A DNA stretch of 18,890 nucleotides from JBFHNV01 sp965365655 (GTDB lineage Bacteria > Pseudomonadota > Gammaproteobacteria > HK1). Positions 8,266 to 15,533 of this stretch are shown one piece after another (the stretch's first letter is position 1; each line of letters begins with the position of its first letter). The notes under the pieces are model-generated. The model was not told where the DNA came from. It worked only from the letters and a program-made list of their open reading frames with translations, and ran no database searches. The stretch is from assembly GCA_965365655.1 (NCBI GenBank), contig CBDUCN010000064.1, positions 1 to 18,890 of the forward strand. Direction: 5' to 3'. The position numbers were made by a program, and so were the translations under genes.

Positions 8266-9369
8266 TCAGGGATCGGCCCGTGGCGGGATCACGGGGGTGT
8301 TGGTGCGCACGTCACCGCACTGGGCGCGGTGGCGCAGGTAGTGATCCATCAGCACGATCGCCAGCATCGCCTCGGCGATGGGCGTCGCGCGGATGCCCAC
8401 GCAGGGGTCGTGCCGCCCGGTGGTCACCACCTCCACCGGCTCGCCGTGCACGTCGACGCTGCGCCCCGGCAGGCGGATGCTGGAGGTGGGCTTGAGCGCG
8501 ATGCTCGCGACGATGTCCTGGCCCGAGGAGATGCCGCCCAGCGTCCCCCCGGCATGGTTGCTGAGAAAACCCTGCGGCGTGATCTCGTCGCGGTGCTCGG
8601 TGCCCTTCTGCTCCACGCTCGCGAAGCCGTCGCCGATCTCCACGCCCTTCACCGCGTTGATGCTCATCAGCGCGTGCGCGATGTCGGCGTCGAGGCGGTC
8701 GAACACCGGCTCGCCGAGGCCCGGCGGCACACCGCTCGCGACCACGGTGATGCGCGCGCCGATGGAGTCGCCCTCCTTGCGCAGCGCATCCATGTAGCGC
8801 TCGAGCTCCGGCACGCACGCCGCATCCGGGCAGAAGAACGGGTTGCGATCGACCTCGTCCCAGTCGAAGCCCCGCGGGCGCACGGGGCCGAGCTGCGCGA
8901 GGTAGCCGCGCACCGCGATGCCGGCGCGCTCGGCCAGCCACTTCTTCGCGATCGCGCCGGCGGCCACCCGCATCGCGGTCTCGCGGGCGGAGGAGCGCCC
9001 GCCGCCCCGGTAGTCGCGCAGGCCGTACTTGTGCTGGTAGGTGTAGTCGGCGTGGGCGGGACGGAAGCGGTCCGCGATCTTCGAGTAGTCCTTCGAGCGC
9101 TGGTCCACGTTCTCGATCATCAGGTGGATCGGCGTGCCGGTGGTGCGGCCCTCGAACACCCCGGACAGGATGCGCACCTCGTCGGTCTCCCGGCGCTGGG
9201 TGGTGTGGCGCGTCTTGCCGGGCCGGCGGCGCTCCAGGTCGCGCTGCAGGTCCGCCGCGTCCAGCGCCAGGCCGGGCGGACAGCCGTCCACGACGCAGCC
9301 GATGGCGGGGCCGTGGCTCTCGCCGTACGAGGTGACGCTGAACAGTCGGCCGATGGTGTTTCCGGACAT
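8266..9369 (-). CDS. aroC: Chorismate synthase
   Basis: Converts 5-enolpyruvylshikimate-3-phosphate to chorismate, the last common step to aromatic amino acids, folate and quinones; uses reduced FMN, cytosolic, tetrameric in known members. The 367-residue protein has all three family signatures: GESHGPAIGCVVDGCPPG near residue 16, the RGGGRSSARETAMRVAAGAI region, and the C-terminal GRHDPCVGIRATPIAEAML followed by MDHYLRHR. Length is standard. The ATG at 9369 starts the typical MSGNTIGRLF N-terminus. It follows the protein kinase gene by 19 bases and precedes the HcaT-like transporter by 19. A TACAAT hexamer just upstream might let it be expressed apart from the kinase. In E. coli aroC directly follows prmB; here the kinase is inserted between them. 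Confidence 0.98.
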   Translation of the reverse strand: MSGNTIGRLFSVTSYGESHGPAIGCVVDGCPPGLALDAADLQRDLERRRPGKTRHTTQRRETDEVRILSGVFEGRTTGTPIHLMIENVDQRSKDYSKIADRFRPAHADYTYQHKYGLRDYRGGGRSSARETAMRVAAGAIAKKWLAERAGIAVRGYLAQLGPVRPRGFDWDEVDRNPFFCPDAACVPELERYMDALRKEGDSIGARITVVASGVPPGLGEPVFDRLDADIAHALMSINAVKGVEIGDGFASVEQKGTEHRDEITPQGFLSNHAGGTLGGISSGQDIVASIALKPTSSIRLPGRSVDVHGEPVEVVTTGRHDPCVGIRATPIAEAMLAIVLMDHYLRHRAQCGDVRTNTPVIPPRADP

Positions 9370-9379
9370 GGCGACGGGG

Positions 9380-9385
9380 ATTGTA
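9380..9385 (-). promoter_or_regulatory. Possible -10 element for aroC
   Basis: Minus-strand TACAAT (five of six) sits three bases after the kinase stop and ten before the aroC ATG. No good -35 is seen upstream. If used, the transcript would have almost no leader. It could equally be chance. Confidence 0.25.
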
Positions 9386-9388
9386 GTG

Positions 9389-10720
9389 CTACCCCCGCGT
9401 CAGCGCCTCCGTGGTCTGCACGAGGCGATCCACCAGGGTGCTGATGAACACGCGCTGGAACGCGATCTGGCACGCGTGCGACGCGTTCTGCAGCAGCGCC
9501 GCGTTGACCTGGAGCACGCAGGTGGGCTGCAGCGCGGTGACCGACGCGGAGCGCGGGCGGCGGCTCAGGTACGAGATCTCGCCGAAGCACTGGCCGGGGC
9601 CCAGCTCGGCGATCGCGAGCGTGCCCTTGCGCACCGCCACGCTGCCCTCGACGATCACGAAGAAGGTCTCGCCGTCCTCGCCCTCGCGCACCAGCTCGGT
9701 TCCGGGCGCGACCTCCTCCCAGTGCGCCCAGCGCAGCAGCTCCCACAGCTCCGTTTCGCCGAAGTCGCGAAAGAAGTCGAGGCGCCGGAGCTGGTCCGCG
9801 CGGCCTTCCGCGAGCACGCCCTCGAGCGGACGGCGCGCGCCCCCGAGCAGCGCGCTCAGGGCGTTGGCCACCTCCAGCCCGCTCGCCGGGCGCGCGCCCG
9901 GGTCCTTCTCCAGCAGCCTCAGCACCAGCGCGTCCAGCTCCCGGGGCAGGTCCGGGCGCAGGCGCGACGGCGGCTCCGGCGCGTCGTCCAGCAGCCGGCG
10001 GCTGACCGCGGCGAGCGAGGTGGCGGCGAACGGATGGCGCCCGGTGAGCAGCTGGTAGAGCACCAGCGCGAACGCGAACAGGTCGCTGCGCGGCGTCACG
10101 ACGTCGTGACGGATCTGCTCCGGCGCCATGTAAAGCGGCGATCCCGCGGCCGCGAACGGCGCGGTGTCGGCCAGCCCGCCCTCGCCCAGCACCGCGATGC
10201 CGAAGTCCGACAGCCGCGCCTGCCCGCTCGGATCCAGCAGCACGTTGGCCGGCTTCACGTCGCGGTGGATCACCCCCTTGCCGTGCGCGTAGTGCAGCGC
10301 CTCCACGCAGTCCAGCGCCACCGAGAGCACCCGCGCGAGCGGCATCAGGGACCGCGGGCGGCACCACGCCTCGAGGGTGTGGCCGCCGTCCACGTGCTCC
10401 ATCACGACGTAGAAGCGCTGTCCCTCGCGCCCCGCGTCCAGCACCGGGACGATGTTCGGGTGGCGCAGCAGCCCGCTCGCGCGCACCTCGTTGAAGAACA
10501 GCCGCGCGTAGACGTCGCGCTGCGCATCGCTGCCGGGCACGATCAGCTTCACCGCGACCACCGCGCCGCTCAGCCGGTCCTCGGCGCGGTACACGGCCCC
10601 GACGGCGCCGCGGCCGATCTCCTCCAGCAGGCGGTACTTGCCGAGGTGCAGGCCGGCGTCGGCACCCGCTGCGGACGGCGCCGGGGACGCCCCGCTCGCG
10701 TCGTCCGGGCCGGCCGTCAC
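9389..10720 (-). CDS. Cytosolic Ser/Thr protein kinase with C-terminal cyclic-nucleotide-binding domain
   Basis: A Hanks-type kinase fused to a regulatory cNMP-binding domain, 443 residues from the GTG at 10720. The kinase domain (about 29-291) is complete: glycine loop GRGAVGAVY (36-44), ATP lysine 58 in VAVKLI, catalytic HRDVKPAN (152-159), DFG (172-174), APE (199-201) and the late conserved Arg277. The cNMP domain (about 316-430) has the EGSVAV beta strand and a phosphate-cassette-like FGEISYLSRRPRSASV (379-394) with Arg390. No membrane helix is seen, unlike PknB-type receptors. The GTG lies 22 bases after the prmB stop and leaves a short low-complexity N-terminus; the frame is open further upstream only as a shadow of prmB. 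The gene sits between prmB and aroC and downstream of an HD-GYP gene. Substrates and ligand are unknown; the domain may sense cAMP, another ligand, or serve only as a protein-interaction module. Confidence 0.93.
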   Translation of the reverse strand: MTAGPDDASGASPAPSAAGADAGLHLGKYRLLEEIGRGAVGAVYRAEDRLSGAVVAVKLIVPGSDAQRDVYARLFFNEVRASGLLRHPNIVPVLDAGREGQRFYVVMEHVDGGHTLEAWCRPRSLMPLARVLSVALDCVEALHYAHGKGVIHRDVKPANVLLDPSGQARLSDFGIAVLGEGGLADTAPFAAAGSPLYMAPEQIRHDVVTPRSDLFAFALVLYQLLTGRHPFAATSLAAVSRRLLDDAPEPPSRLRPDLPRELDALVLRLLEKDPGARPASGLEVANALSALLGGARRPLEGVLAEGRADQLRRLDFFRDFGETELWELLRWAHWEEVAPGTELVREGEDGETFFVIVEGSVAVRKGTLAIAELGPGQCFGEISYLSRRPRSASVTALQPTCVLQVNAALLQNASHACQIAFQRVFISTLVDRLVQTTEALTRG

Positions 10721-10742
10721 CGCGCGCGCGCCGCCCGCCGGG

Positions 10743-11666
10743 TCACGCGTCGGCCGCGAGCTGGTCGCGCGTGAGGACGAACACCCCGTCGCCGCCGCGC
10801 TCGAAATCCAGCCACGTGAACGGCAGCTGCGGGAAGGCCGCGTCCACGGCCTCCGCCGCCTCGCCGACCTCGACCACCAGCAGCCCGCCGGGCGCAAGGC
10901 GCGGCGCCGCGTCGCGGAGCAGCCGCCGCACCGCATCCAGGCCGTCCGCCCCGGCGCGCAGCGCCAGCCCGGGCTCGTGCGCGTACTCGGGCGGCAGCGA
11001 CAGGTAGCTGCTCTCGGGGACGTAGGGCGGGTTGCTCACGATCAGGTCGTAGGGGCCGGCGCACGGCGCCAGCAGGTCCCCCTCGATCAGCTGCACGCGG
11101 TCCTCCAGCGCGTGCCGGCGCAGGTTGTCCGCCGCCACCGCCAGCGCTTCCGCGGAGACGTCCACCGCGTCCACCCGCGCCTGCGGGAACGCCAGCGCAC
11201 AGGCCACGGCGATGCAGCCGCTGCCGGTGCCGACGTCCAGGATCCGGGTCACCTGCTCCGGATCCAGGAACGGCTCGAAGCGCCGCTCGATCCACTCCGC
11301 GAGCGGCGAACGCGGCACCAGCACGCGCTCGTCGACGTGGAACGGCAGCCCGGCGAACCACGCCTCGCCGGTGAGGTAGGGCAGCGGCTTGCGGCTGCGG
11401 ATGCGCTCCACCGCCAGCGCGGCGACCTGCTCGCGCTCGACGCGGGTGAGGCGCGCGTCGAGCAGCTCCGGCGCGAGGCCGCCCGGCAGGTGGAGCACGT
11501 GCTGCACCAGCGCGAGCGCCTCGCCGGGCGCGTCGGCGGTGCCGTGCCCGAAGTGCAGGCCGTTCTCGTTGAAGCGGCTCGCGCACCAGCGAACCATGTC
11601 GGCGACGCTGCGCAGCTCCTTCGCGGCCGCGTCCGCCCCGCGGGCGAGGAGGTCCCTGCCGCTCAC
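10743..11666 (-). CDS. prmB: Ribosomal protein L3 N5-glutamine methyltransferase PrmB
   Basis: SAM-dependent methyltransferase that modifies a glutamine of 50S protein L3; cytosolic. The 307 residues show the HemK/PrmB layout: an N-terminal helical domain with FNENGLHFGHGT, typical of PrmB rather than PrmC, then DERVLVPRSPLAE, the SAM loop DVGTGSG (144-150), and the catalytic NPPY (212-215). It ends with FTWLDFERGGDGVFVLT, matching E. coli PrmB (FTWLEFDNGGDGVFMLT). The GTG at 11666 gives the same N-terminal extent as E. coli PrmB; an ATG at 11597 would remove a conserved helix. It lies 37 bases after the HD-GYP gene and 22 before the kinase gene, and aroC follows the kinase, preserving the prmB-aroC neighbourhood apart from one inserted gene. 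Confidence 0.95.
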   Translation of the reverse strand: MSGRDLLARGADAAAKELRSVADMVRWCASRFNENGLHFGHGTADAPGEALALVQHVLHLPGGLAPELLDARLTRVEREQVAALAVERIRSRKPLPYLTGEAWFAGLPFHVDERVLVPRSPLAEWIERRFEPFLDPEQVTRILDVGTGSGCIAVACALAFPQARVDAVDVSAEALAVAADNLRRHALEDRVQLIEGDLLAPCAGPYDLIVSNPPYVPESSYLSLPPEYAHEPGLALRAGADGLDAVRRLLRDAAPRLAPGGLLVVEVGEAAEAVDAAFPQLPFTWLDFERGGDGVFVLTRDQLAADA

Positions 11667-11703
11667 GTGCGGCCGGCCGTCGCGGTTCGAGCGGGCACCG
11701 GGC

Positions 11704-13362
11704 TCAGCCTTCGCCGGCGCGCGCGACCGGCCGCGCTGCGCCCGCGCCGTAGCCCGGAAGCGATGCGACGTCGACGGCGTCGAGCTGCTCCGGGTCGAGG
11801 AACGTGCGCGCGTAGTCCAGGTAGACCTGCCGGTCGATGAACACCCGGAACAGGTCCGGGTCGATCTTGCCGCCTTCCGCCATGCGGCCGAGGATCGTCA
11901 GCGCCTGCGACAGCGGCATGGCCTTCTTGTACGGGCGGTCGCCGGCGGTGAGGGCCTCGAACACGTCCGCGATGGCCATCGCCCGTGCCTGCACCGACAT
12001 CTGATCGCCCGTCAGGCCGCGCGGATAGCCGCTGCCGTCCATGTGCTCGTGGTGACCGCCGGCGAACTCCGGCACCCGCTCCAGATGCTTCGGGTACGGC
12101 AACGACTCGAGCATCGAGATCGTGGCCACGATGTGGTGGTTGATCACGGAGCGCTCCTCCGCGGTCAGGGTGCCGCGCTCGATCGTGAGGTTGTAGACCT
12201 CCTCGTCGCTCAGCAGCGGGCGCCGCGCGCCGGCAGCGTCCACCCACTCGCGGCGCGCGATGGTGCGCACGCGCTCCTGATCCGCCTGCGACATGGCCTC
12301 GCCGCCGCGGTTGCACTCGGTGAGGAAACGCTGCTCGGCGTCCAGCGCGGCGAGCTCCCGCGCGAGCGCCTCGTCCGCGTCGGCGGCCGTCAGCTCGCCG
12401 GCGGCGCGGCGCTCGAGCAGCGACAGCCTGACGTCGCGCCGGATCACCTCGAACCGCGTCGCGACCTCGTGCATGCGGTCGTGAATGGTCTCCAGCTTCA
12501 CCGACTTGTCCATCACGTGCTCGGGCGTGGTGACCTTTCCGCAGTCGTGCAGCCAGCCGGCGATGCGCAGCTCGTAGCGGTCGTCCTCGTCCATGCGGAA
12601 CCCCGCCAGCGGGCCGCTGTCGGTGGCCGCCGCCGCGTCCGCCAGCATCATGGTCAGCTCCGGGACGCGCCTGCAGTGGCCGCCGGTGTACGGCGACTTG
12701 TCGTCGATCGCGCCGGCGATCAGCTCGATGAACGACTCGAACAGGTGCGCCTGGTCCTCGATGAGCCGCTTGTTGGTGAGCGAGATCGCGGCCAGGGAGG
12801 CCAGCGACTCCACGAGCTGCCGGTCGGCCTCGTCGAAGGGGCCCACGTCAGCGCCGACACGCTTGTTGATGAGCTGCAGGACGCCGATCACCTCGTCCTG
12901 ATGGTTGCGCATCGGCACCGTGAGGAACGAAATGGATCGATAGCCCGTGCGCGCGTCGAAGTCGCGCGTGCCGGAGAAGTCGAAGCCCACCTCGTGGTAC
13001 GCATCCGGGACGTTCACCGTCTCGCCGCTCACCGCCGCCCACGCGGCCACCATGTGCTGGTTGGGGGCGCCGTCCTCGGTGTACAGGGGCACCGGCGGCA
13101 GGTTCACGCTCTGCGCCGACGTGCCGCCCTGGTGCAGGCCCAGGGAGGCGTTCATCAGGATCTCGAAACGCAGCTGGTTCTCGTCGTCGCGGCTGTACAG
13201 CGTGCCGCCGTCGGCGTCGGTGAGCTCGCGGGCGCTGCTCAGGATGAGCTGCATCAGCCGCCGGTGGTCCTTCTCCGCCGACAGCGCGATGCCCACCTCG
13301 GTGAGCTTGCGCAGGGTGTCTAGCGCGAACCGCTCGCTGTGGCGAGGCGCGGACTCGTTCAC
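11704..13362 (-). CDS. GAF / HD-GYP phosphohydrolase (putative cyclic-di-GMP phosphodiesterase)
   Basis: A 552-residue cytosolic signalling protein. An N-terminal GAF sensor domain (about 15-195, with FLTVPMRNHQDEVIGVLQLINK) is followed by an HD-GYP-type hydrolase domain (about 205-510). Metal and signature residues are visible: His272-Asp273 with Lys276 in LHDCGK, His409-His410 in VINHH, HHEHMDGSGYP (437-447) and AMAIADVFEALTAGDRPYK (461-479). GYP itself is retained, favouring cyclic-di-GMP hydrolysis over a plain HD function. Unlike compact HD-GYP domains, about 100 charged residues (roughly 290-395) are inserted between the HD helix and the segment ERGTLTAEERSVINHH. The GTG at 13362 has AGAGGG just upstream. 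It heads the run toward prmB (37 bases). The GAF ligand is unknown. Activity is inferred from family membership. Confidence 0.92.
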   Translation of the reverse strand: MNESAPRHSERFALDTLRKLTEVGIALSAEKDHRRLMQLILSSARELTDADGGTLYSRDDENQLRFEILMNASLGLHQGGTSAQSVNLPPVPLYTEDGAPNQHMVAAWAAVSGETVNVPDAYHEVGFDFSGTRDFDARTGYRSISFLTVPMRNHQDEVIGVLQLINKRVGADVGPFDEADRQLVESLASLAAISLTNKRLIEDQAHLFESFIELIAGAIDDKSPYTGGHCRRVPELTMMLADAAAATDSGPLAGFRMDEDDRYELRIAGWLHDCGKVTTPEHVMDKSVKLETIHDRMHEVATRFEVIRRDVRLSLLERRAAGELTAADADEALARELAALDAEQRFLTECNRGGEAMSQADQERVRTIARREWVDAAGARRPLLSDEEVYNLTIERGTLTAEERSVINHHIVATISMLESLPYPKHLERVPEFAGGHHEHMDGSGYPRGLTGDQMSVQARAMAIADVFEALTAGDRPYKKAMPLSQALTILGRMAEGGKIDPDLFRVFIDRQVYLDYARTFLDPEQLDAVDVASLPGYGAGAARPVARAGEG

Positions 13363-13366
13363 GTAA

Positions 13367-13372
13367 CCCTCT
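13367..13372 (-). promoter_or_regulatory. Ribosome binding site of the GAF/HD-GYP gene
   Basis: Minus-strand AGAGGG ends four bases before the GTG at 13362, supporting that non-ATG start. Confidence 0.55.
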
Positions 13373-13396
13373 GTTCGGGCGGCGATCGAAGGGCCG

Positions 13397-13402
13397 ATCC
13401 TA
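13397..13402 (-). promoter_or_regulatory. Weak -10-like element upstream of the GAF/HD-GYP gene
   Basis: Minus-strand TAGGAT lies in the 82-base gap after htpG, 34 bases before the GTG. The -35 region (TGTCTC at 17-base spacing) is poor. It suggests the HD-GYP/prmB run is started separately from htpG, but cotranscription cannot be excluded. Nothing else is seen in this gap. Confidence 0.25.
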
Positions 13403-13444
13403 TCAGTGCCCCGCCACCTGAGACAGCGACACGCGCGCCGTCGC

Positions 13445-15343
13445 TCAGGCCGCCGTCGCGCCCGGCCCCGCCACCGCGCTGAACAGCGCGTTGACCCGCC
13501 GCACGTGGCCCGCCGGGTCCTCGAGCCTGCCGCCCTCGCTGAGCAGCGCCTGCTCGAAGAACAGCAGTGCCCACTCGCGCGCCCGATCCTCGTCCGGCTC
13601 GTCCGCGAAGCAGCGCAGCATCCGGTGCTCCGGGTTCACCTCGAGAATGGGGCGCGCGCCGGCGATGCTCTGCCCGGCCGCCTTGAGCAGGCGCTCGAGG
13701 TGACCGCTCATGTCGTGATCCTCGACCACCAGGCAGGCCGGCGACTGGGTGAGGCGCCGGCTCACGCGCACGTCGCGCACCCGCTCGCCCAGCGCCTTCT
13801 TGAGCCGCTCCACCACCGCCGCGTGCTCTCCGTCGTCGCGCTCGCTGTCGCCGTCCCCGGCGTCTTCCTCACCGCCGGCCACCGCTTCCAGGTCCGGGTC
13901 ACCCTTCGCGACCGAGTGGAAGCTCGTTCCCTGGTACTCGCCGAGCGAGTGCACAAGCCACTCGTCGATCTCGTCGGTGAGCAGCAGCACCTCGACGTCC
14001 TTGGACTCGAAGATCTCGAGGTGCGGGCTGTTGCGGGCGGTGGCGAAGCTGTCGGCCGTGACGTAGTACACGTGCTTCTGGCCCTCCTTCATGCGCCCGA
14101 CATAGTCGGACAGCGACACGCACTGCCGCTCGCCCTCGCCGCGGGTGCTCGCGAAGCGCAGCAGGCCGGCGATCGTCTCGCGATTCTTCGCGTCGTCCAC
14201 GACGCCTTCCTTGAGCACCTTGCCGAAGCTCTTCCAGAAGGTCTCGAACTTCTCCGGCTCGTCCTCGGCCAGGCGGGCGATGAGGTCCAGCACCTTCTTC
14301 ACGCTGCCCGCGCGGATACCGTCGATCTCCTTGCTCTGCTGCAGGATCTCGCGCGATACGTTCAGCGGCAGGTCGGCGGAGTCGATCACGCCGCGCACGA
14401 AGCGCAGGTACGGCGGCATGAGCTGCTCCGCGTCGTCCATGATGAACACGCGGCGCACGTACAGGTTCACGCCGTGGCGGGCGTTGCGGTCCCACAGATC
14501 GAACGGTGCGCGGCCGGGGATGTAGAGCAGCGAGGTGTACTCGAGGCGCCCTTCCACCCGGCTGTGCGTCCACGCCAGCGGGTCCTCGAAGTCGTGGGAG
14601 ACGTGCTTGTAGAACTCGCGGTACTCCTCGTCGGGAATCTCGTTTCGCGACCGGCTCCACAGCGCGGTCGCGGTGTTCACCGTCTCCTGGATCGGGTCGG
14701 AGCCGCCGCCCAGCATGCGGATCGGGAACGCGATGTGATCGGAGTACTTCTTGATGATGCCGCGCAGCCGCGCCGCGTCCAGGAACTCGTCCGCGTCTTC
14801 CTTGACGTGCAGCACCACCTCGGTGCCGCGGCGCTGCGCGTCCACCGTCTCCACGGTGAACTCCCCGGAGCCGTCGCTCTCCCAGCGCACGCCCTCGCCG
14901 GGCGCCGCGCCGGCGCGCCGGCTGGTGACCGTGACCCTGTCGGCGACGATGAACGACGAGTAGAAGCCGACGCCGAACTGGCCGATCAGACGCGCGTCCG
15001 CCGCGGCGTCGCCGGTGAGCGCCTCGAAGAACTGCCGCGTGCCGGACTTCGCGATCGTGCCCAGGTGCTCGACGGCCTCTTCGCGGCTCATGCCGATGCC
15101 GTTGTCGCGCACCGTGACCGTGCGCGCCTCCTTGTCGCACAGCACCTCGACCGCCAGGTCCCCGTCGCCCTCGTACAGGCCGTCGTCCGACAGCGCCTCG
15201 AAGCGCAGCTTGTCGCAGGCGTCGGACGCGTTGGAGACCAGCTCGCGCAGGAAGATCTCGCGGTTGCTGTACAGGGAGTTGATCATCAGGTCCAGCAGCT
15301 GCCGGACCTCGGTCTGGAAACCGTGGGTGGTCTTCTCGGTCAT
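13445..15343 (-). CDS. htpG: Molecular chaperone HtpG (Hsp90)
   Basis: ATP-dependent Hsp90 chaperone of the bacterial cytosol, acting as a dimer on partly folded clients with DnaK. The 632 residues are a full-length family member (E. coli 624). The N-terminal GHKL ATPase shows FLRELVSNASDACDK with catalytic Glu34 and Mg-binding Asn38, DNGIGM (80-85) and the lid end GQFGVGFYSSF (121-131). The middle domain carries the ATP-contact stretch DLPLNVSREILQQ, and the C-terminal part follows an acidic stretch (EEDAGDGDSERDDGE) that differs among family members. The ATG at 15343 begins the usual short N-terminus before GFQTEVRQLLDLM. It diverges from mutS. A sigma-32-like promoter lies about 35-60 bases upstream, fitting its heat-shock role. 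There is no clear Shine-Dalgarno. Confidence 0.98.
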   Translation of the reverse strand: MTEKTTHGFQTEVRQLLDLMINSLYSNREIFLRELVSNASDACDKLRFEALSDDGLYEGDGDLAVEVLCDKEARTVTVRDNGIGMSREEAVEHLGTIAKSGTRQFFEALTGDAAADARLIGQFGVGFYSSFIVADRVTVTSRRAGAAPGEGVRWESDGSGEFTVETVDAQRRGTEVVLHVKEDADEFLDAARLRGIIKKYSDHIAFPIRMLGGGSDPIQETVNTATALWSRSRNEIPDEEYREFYKHVSHDFEDPLAWTHSRVEGRLEYTSLLYIPGRAPFDLWDRNARHGVNLYVRRVFIMDDAEQLMPPYLRFVRGVIDSADLPLNVSREILQQSKEIDGIRAGSVKKVLDLIARLAEDEPEKFETFWKSFGKVLKEGVVDDAKNRETIAGLLRFASTRGEGERQCVSLSDYVGRMKEGQKHVYYVTADSFATARNSPHLEIFESKDVEVLLLTDEIDEWLVHSLGEYQGTSFHSVAKGDPDLEAVAGGEEDAGDGDSERDDGEHAAVVERLKKALGERVRDVRVSRRLTQSPACLVVEDHDMSGHLERLLKAAGQSIAGARPILEVNPEHRMLRCFADEPDEDRAREWALLFFEQALLSEGGRLEDPAGHVRRVNALFSAVAGPGATAA

Positions 15344-15377
15344 GGGGGTACGTCGGCGGAGTCTGGGCCCGGGGGCA

Positions 15378-15405
15378 GTGTGGGGGCACCGGGGCGGAAT
15401 TCAAC
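15378..15405 (-). promoter_or_regulatory. Candidate sigma-32 heat-shock promoter of htpG
   Basis: On the minus strand GTTGAAT (15399-15405; consensus CTTGAAA) is followed after 13 bases by CCCCACAC (15378-15385; consensus CCCCATnT). Spacing falls in the usual sigma-32 range. Transcription from about 15370 would give a leader near 27 bases. The gene downstream is a classic heat-shock gene, which raises the likelihood. Confidence 0.55.
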
Positions 15406-15519
15406 CCCCTGCGGCGCCCGGACCCGCGACGATCGCCCGCCCAGCGGAGCGCGCGGCGCACGGGGCGAGGACGGTGCGTGCCGCCGGATCCCGGCCTACC
15501 GCGTGCACCGCGCGGCCGA

Positions 15520-15525
15520 TACCAT
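15520..15525 (+). promoter_or_regulatory. Weak -10-like element just before mutS
   Basis: TACCAT (four of six) ends eight bases before the mutS ATG, the only AT-rich spot in the plus-strand approach to mutS. If real, the mutS transcript would be leaderless or nearly so, in line with the lack of a visible Shine-Dalgarno. The rest of the 190-base htpG-mutS gap shows only the htpG promoter candidate. Confidence 0.2.
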
Positions 15526-15533
15526 CCGCGCCC

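Noticed and set aside
10743..10936. A longer kinase start giving an extra 72 N-terminal residues.
   Set aside because: That extension is entirely within prmB in another frame, is Arg/Ser/Trp-rich, and has no domain; the GTG at 10720 just after the prmB stop is the reasonable start.
13425..13445. A 6-bp inverted repeat (AGCGAC with GTCGCT) at the htpG stop as a terminator.
   Set aside because: Short stem, nine-base loop, overlap with the stop codon and no T-tract; expected by chance at this base composition.
15015..15533. A 173-codon N-terminal extension of mutS.
   Set aside because: It runs antisense through htpG and lacks similarity to MutS; the family N-terminus begins at the ATG at 15534.
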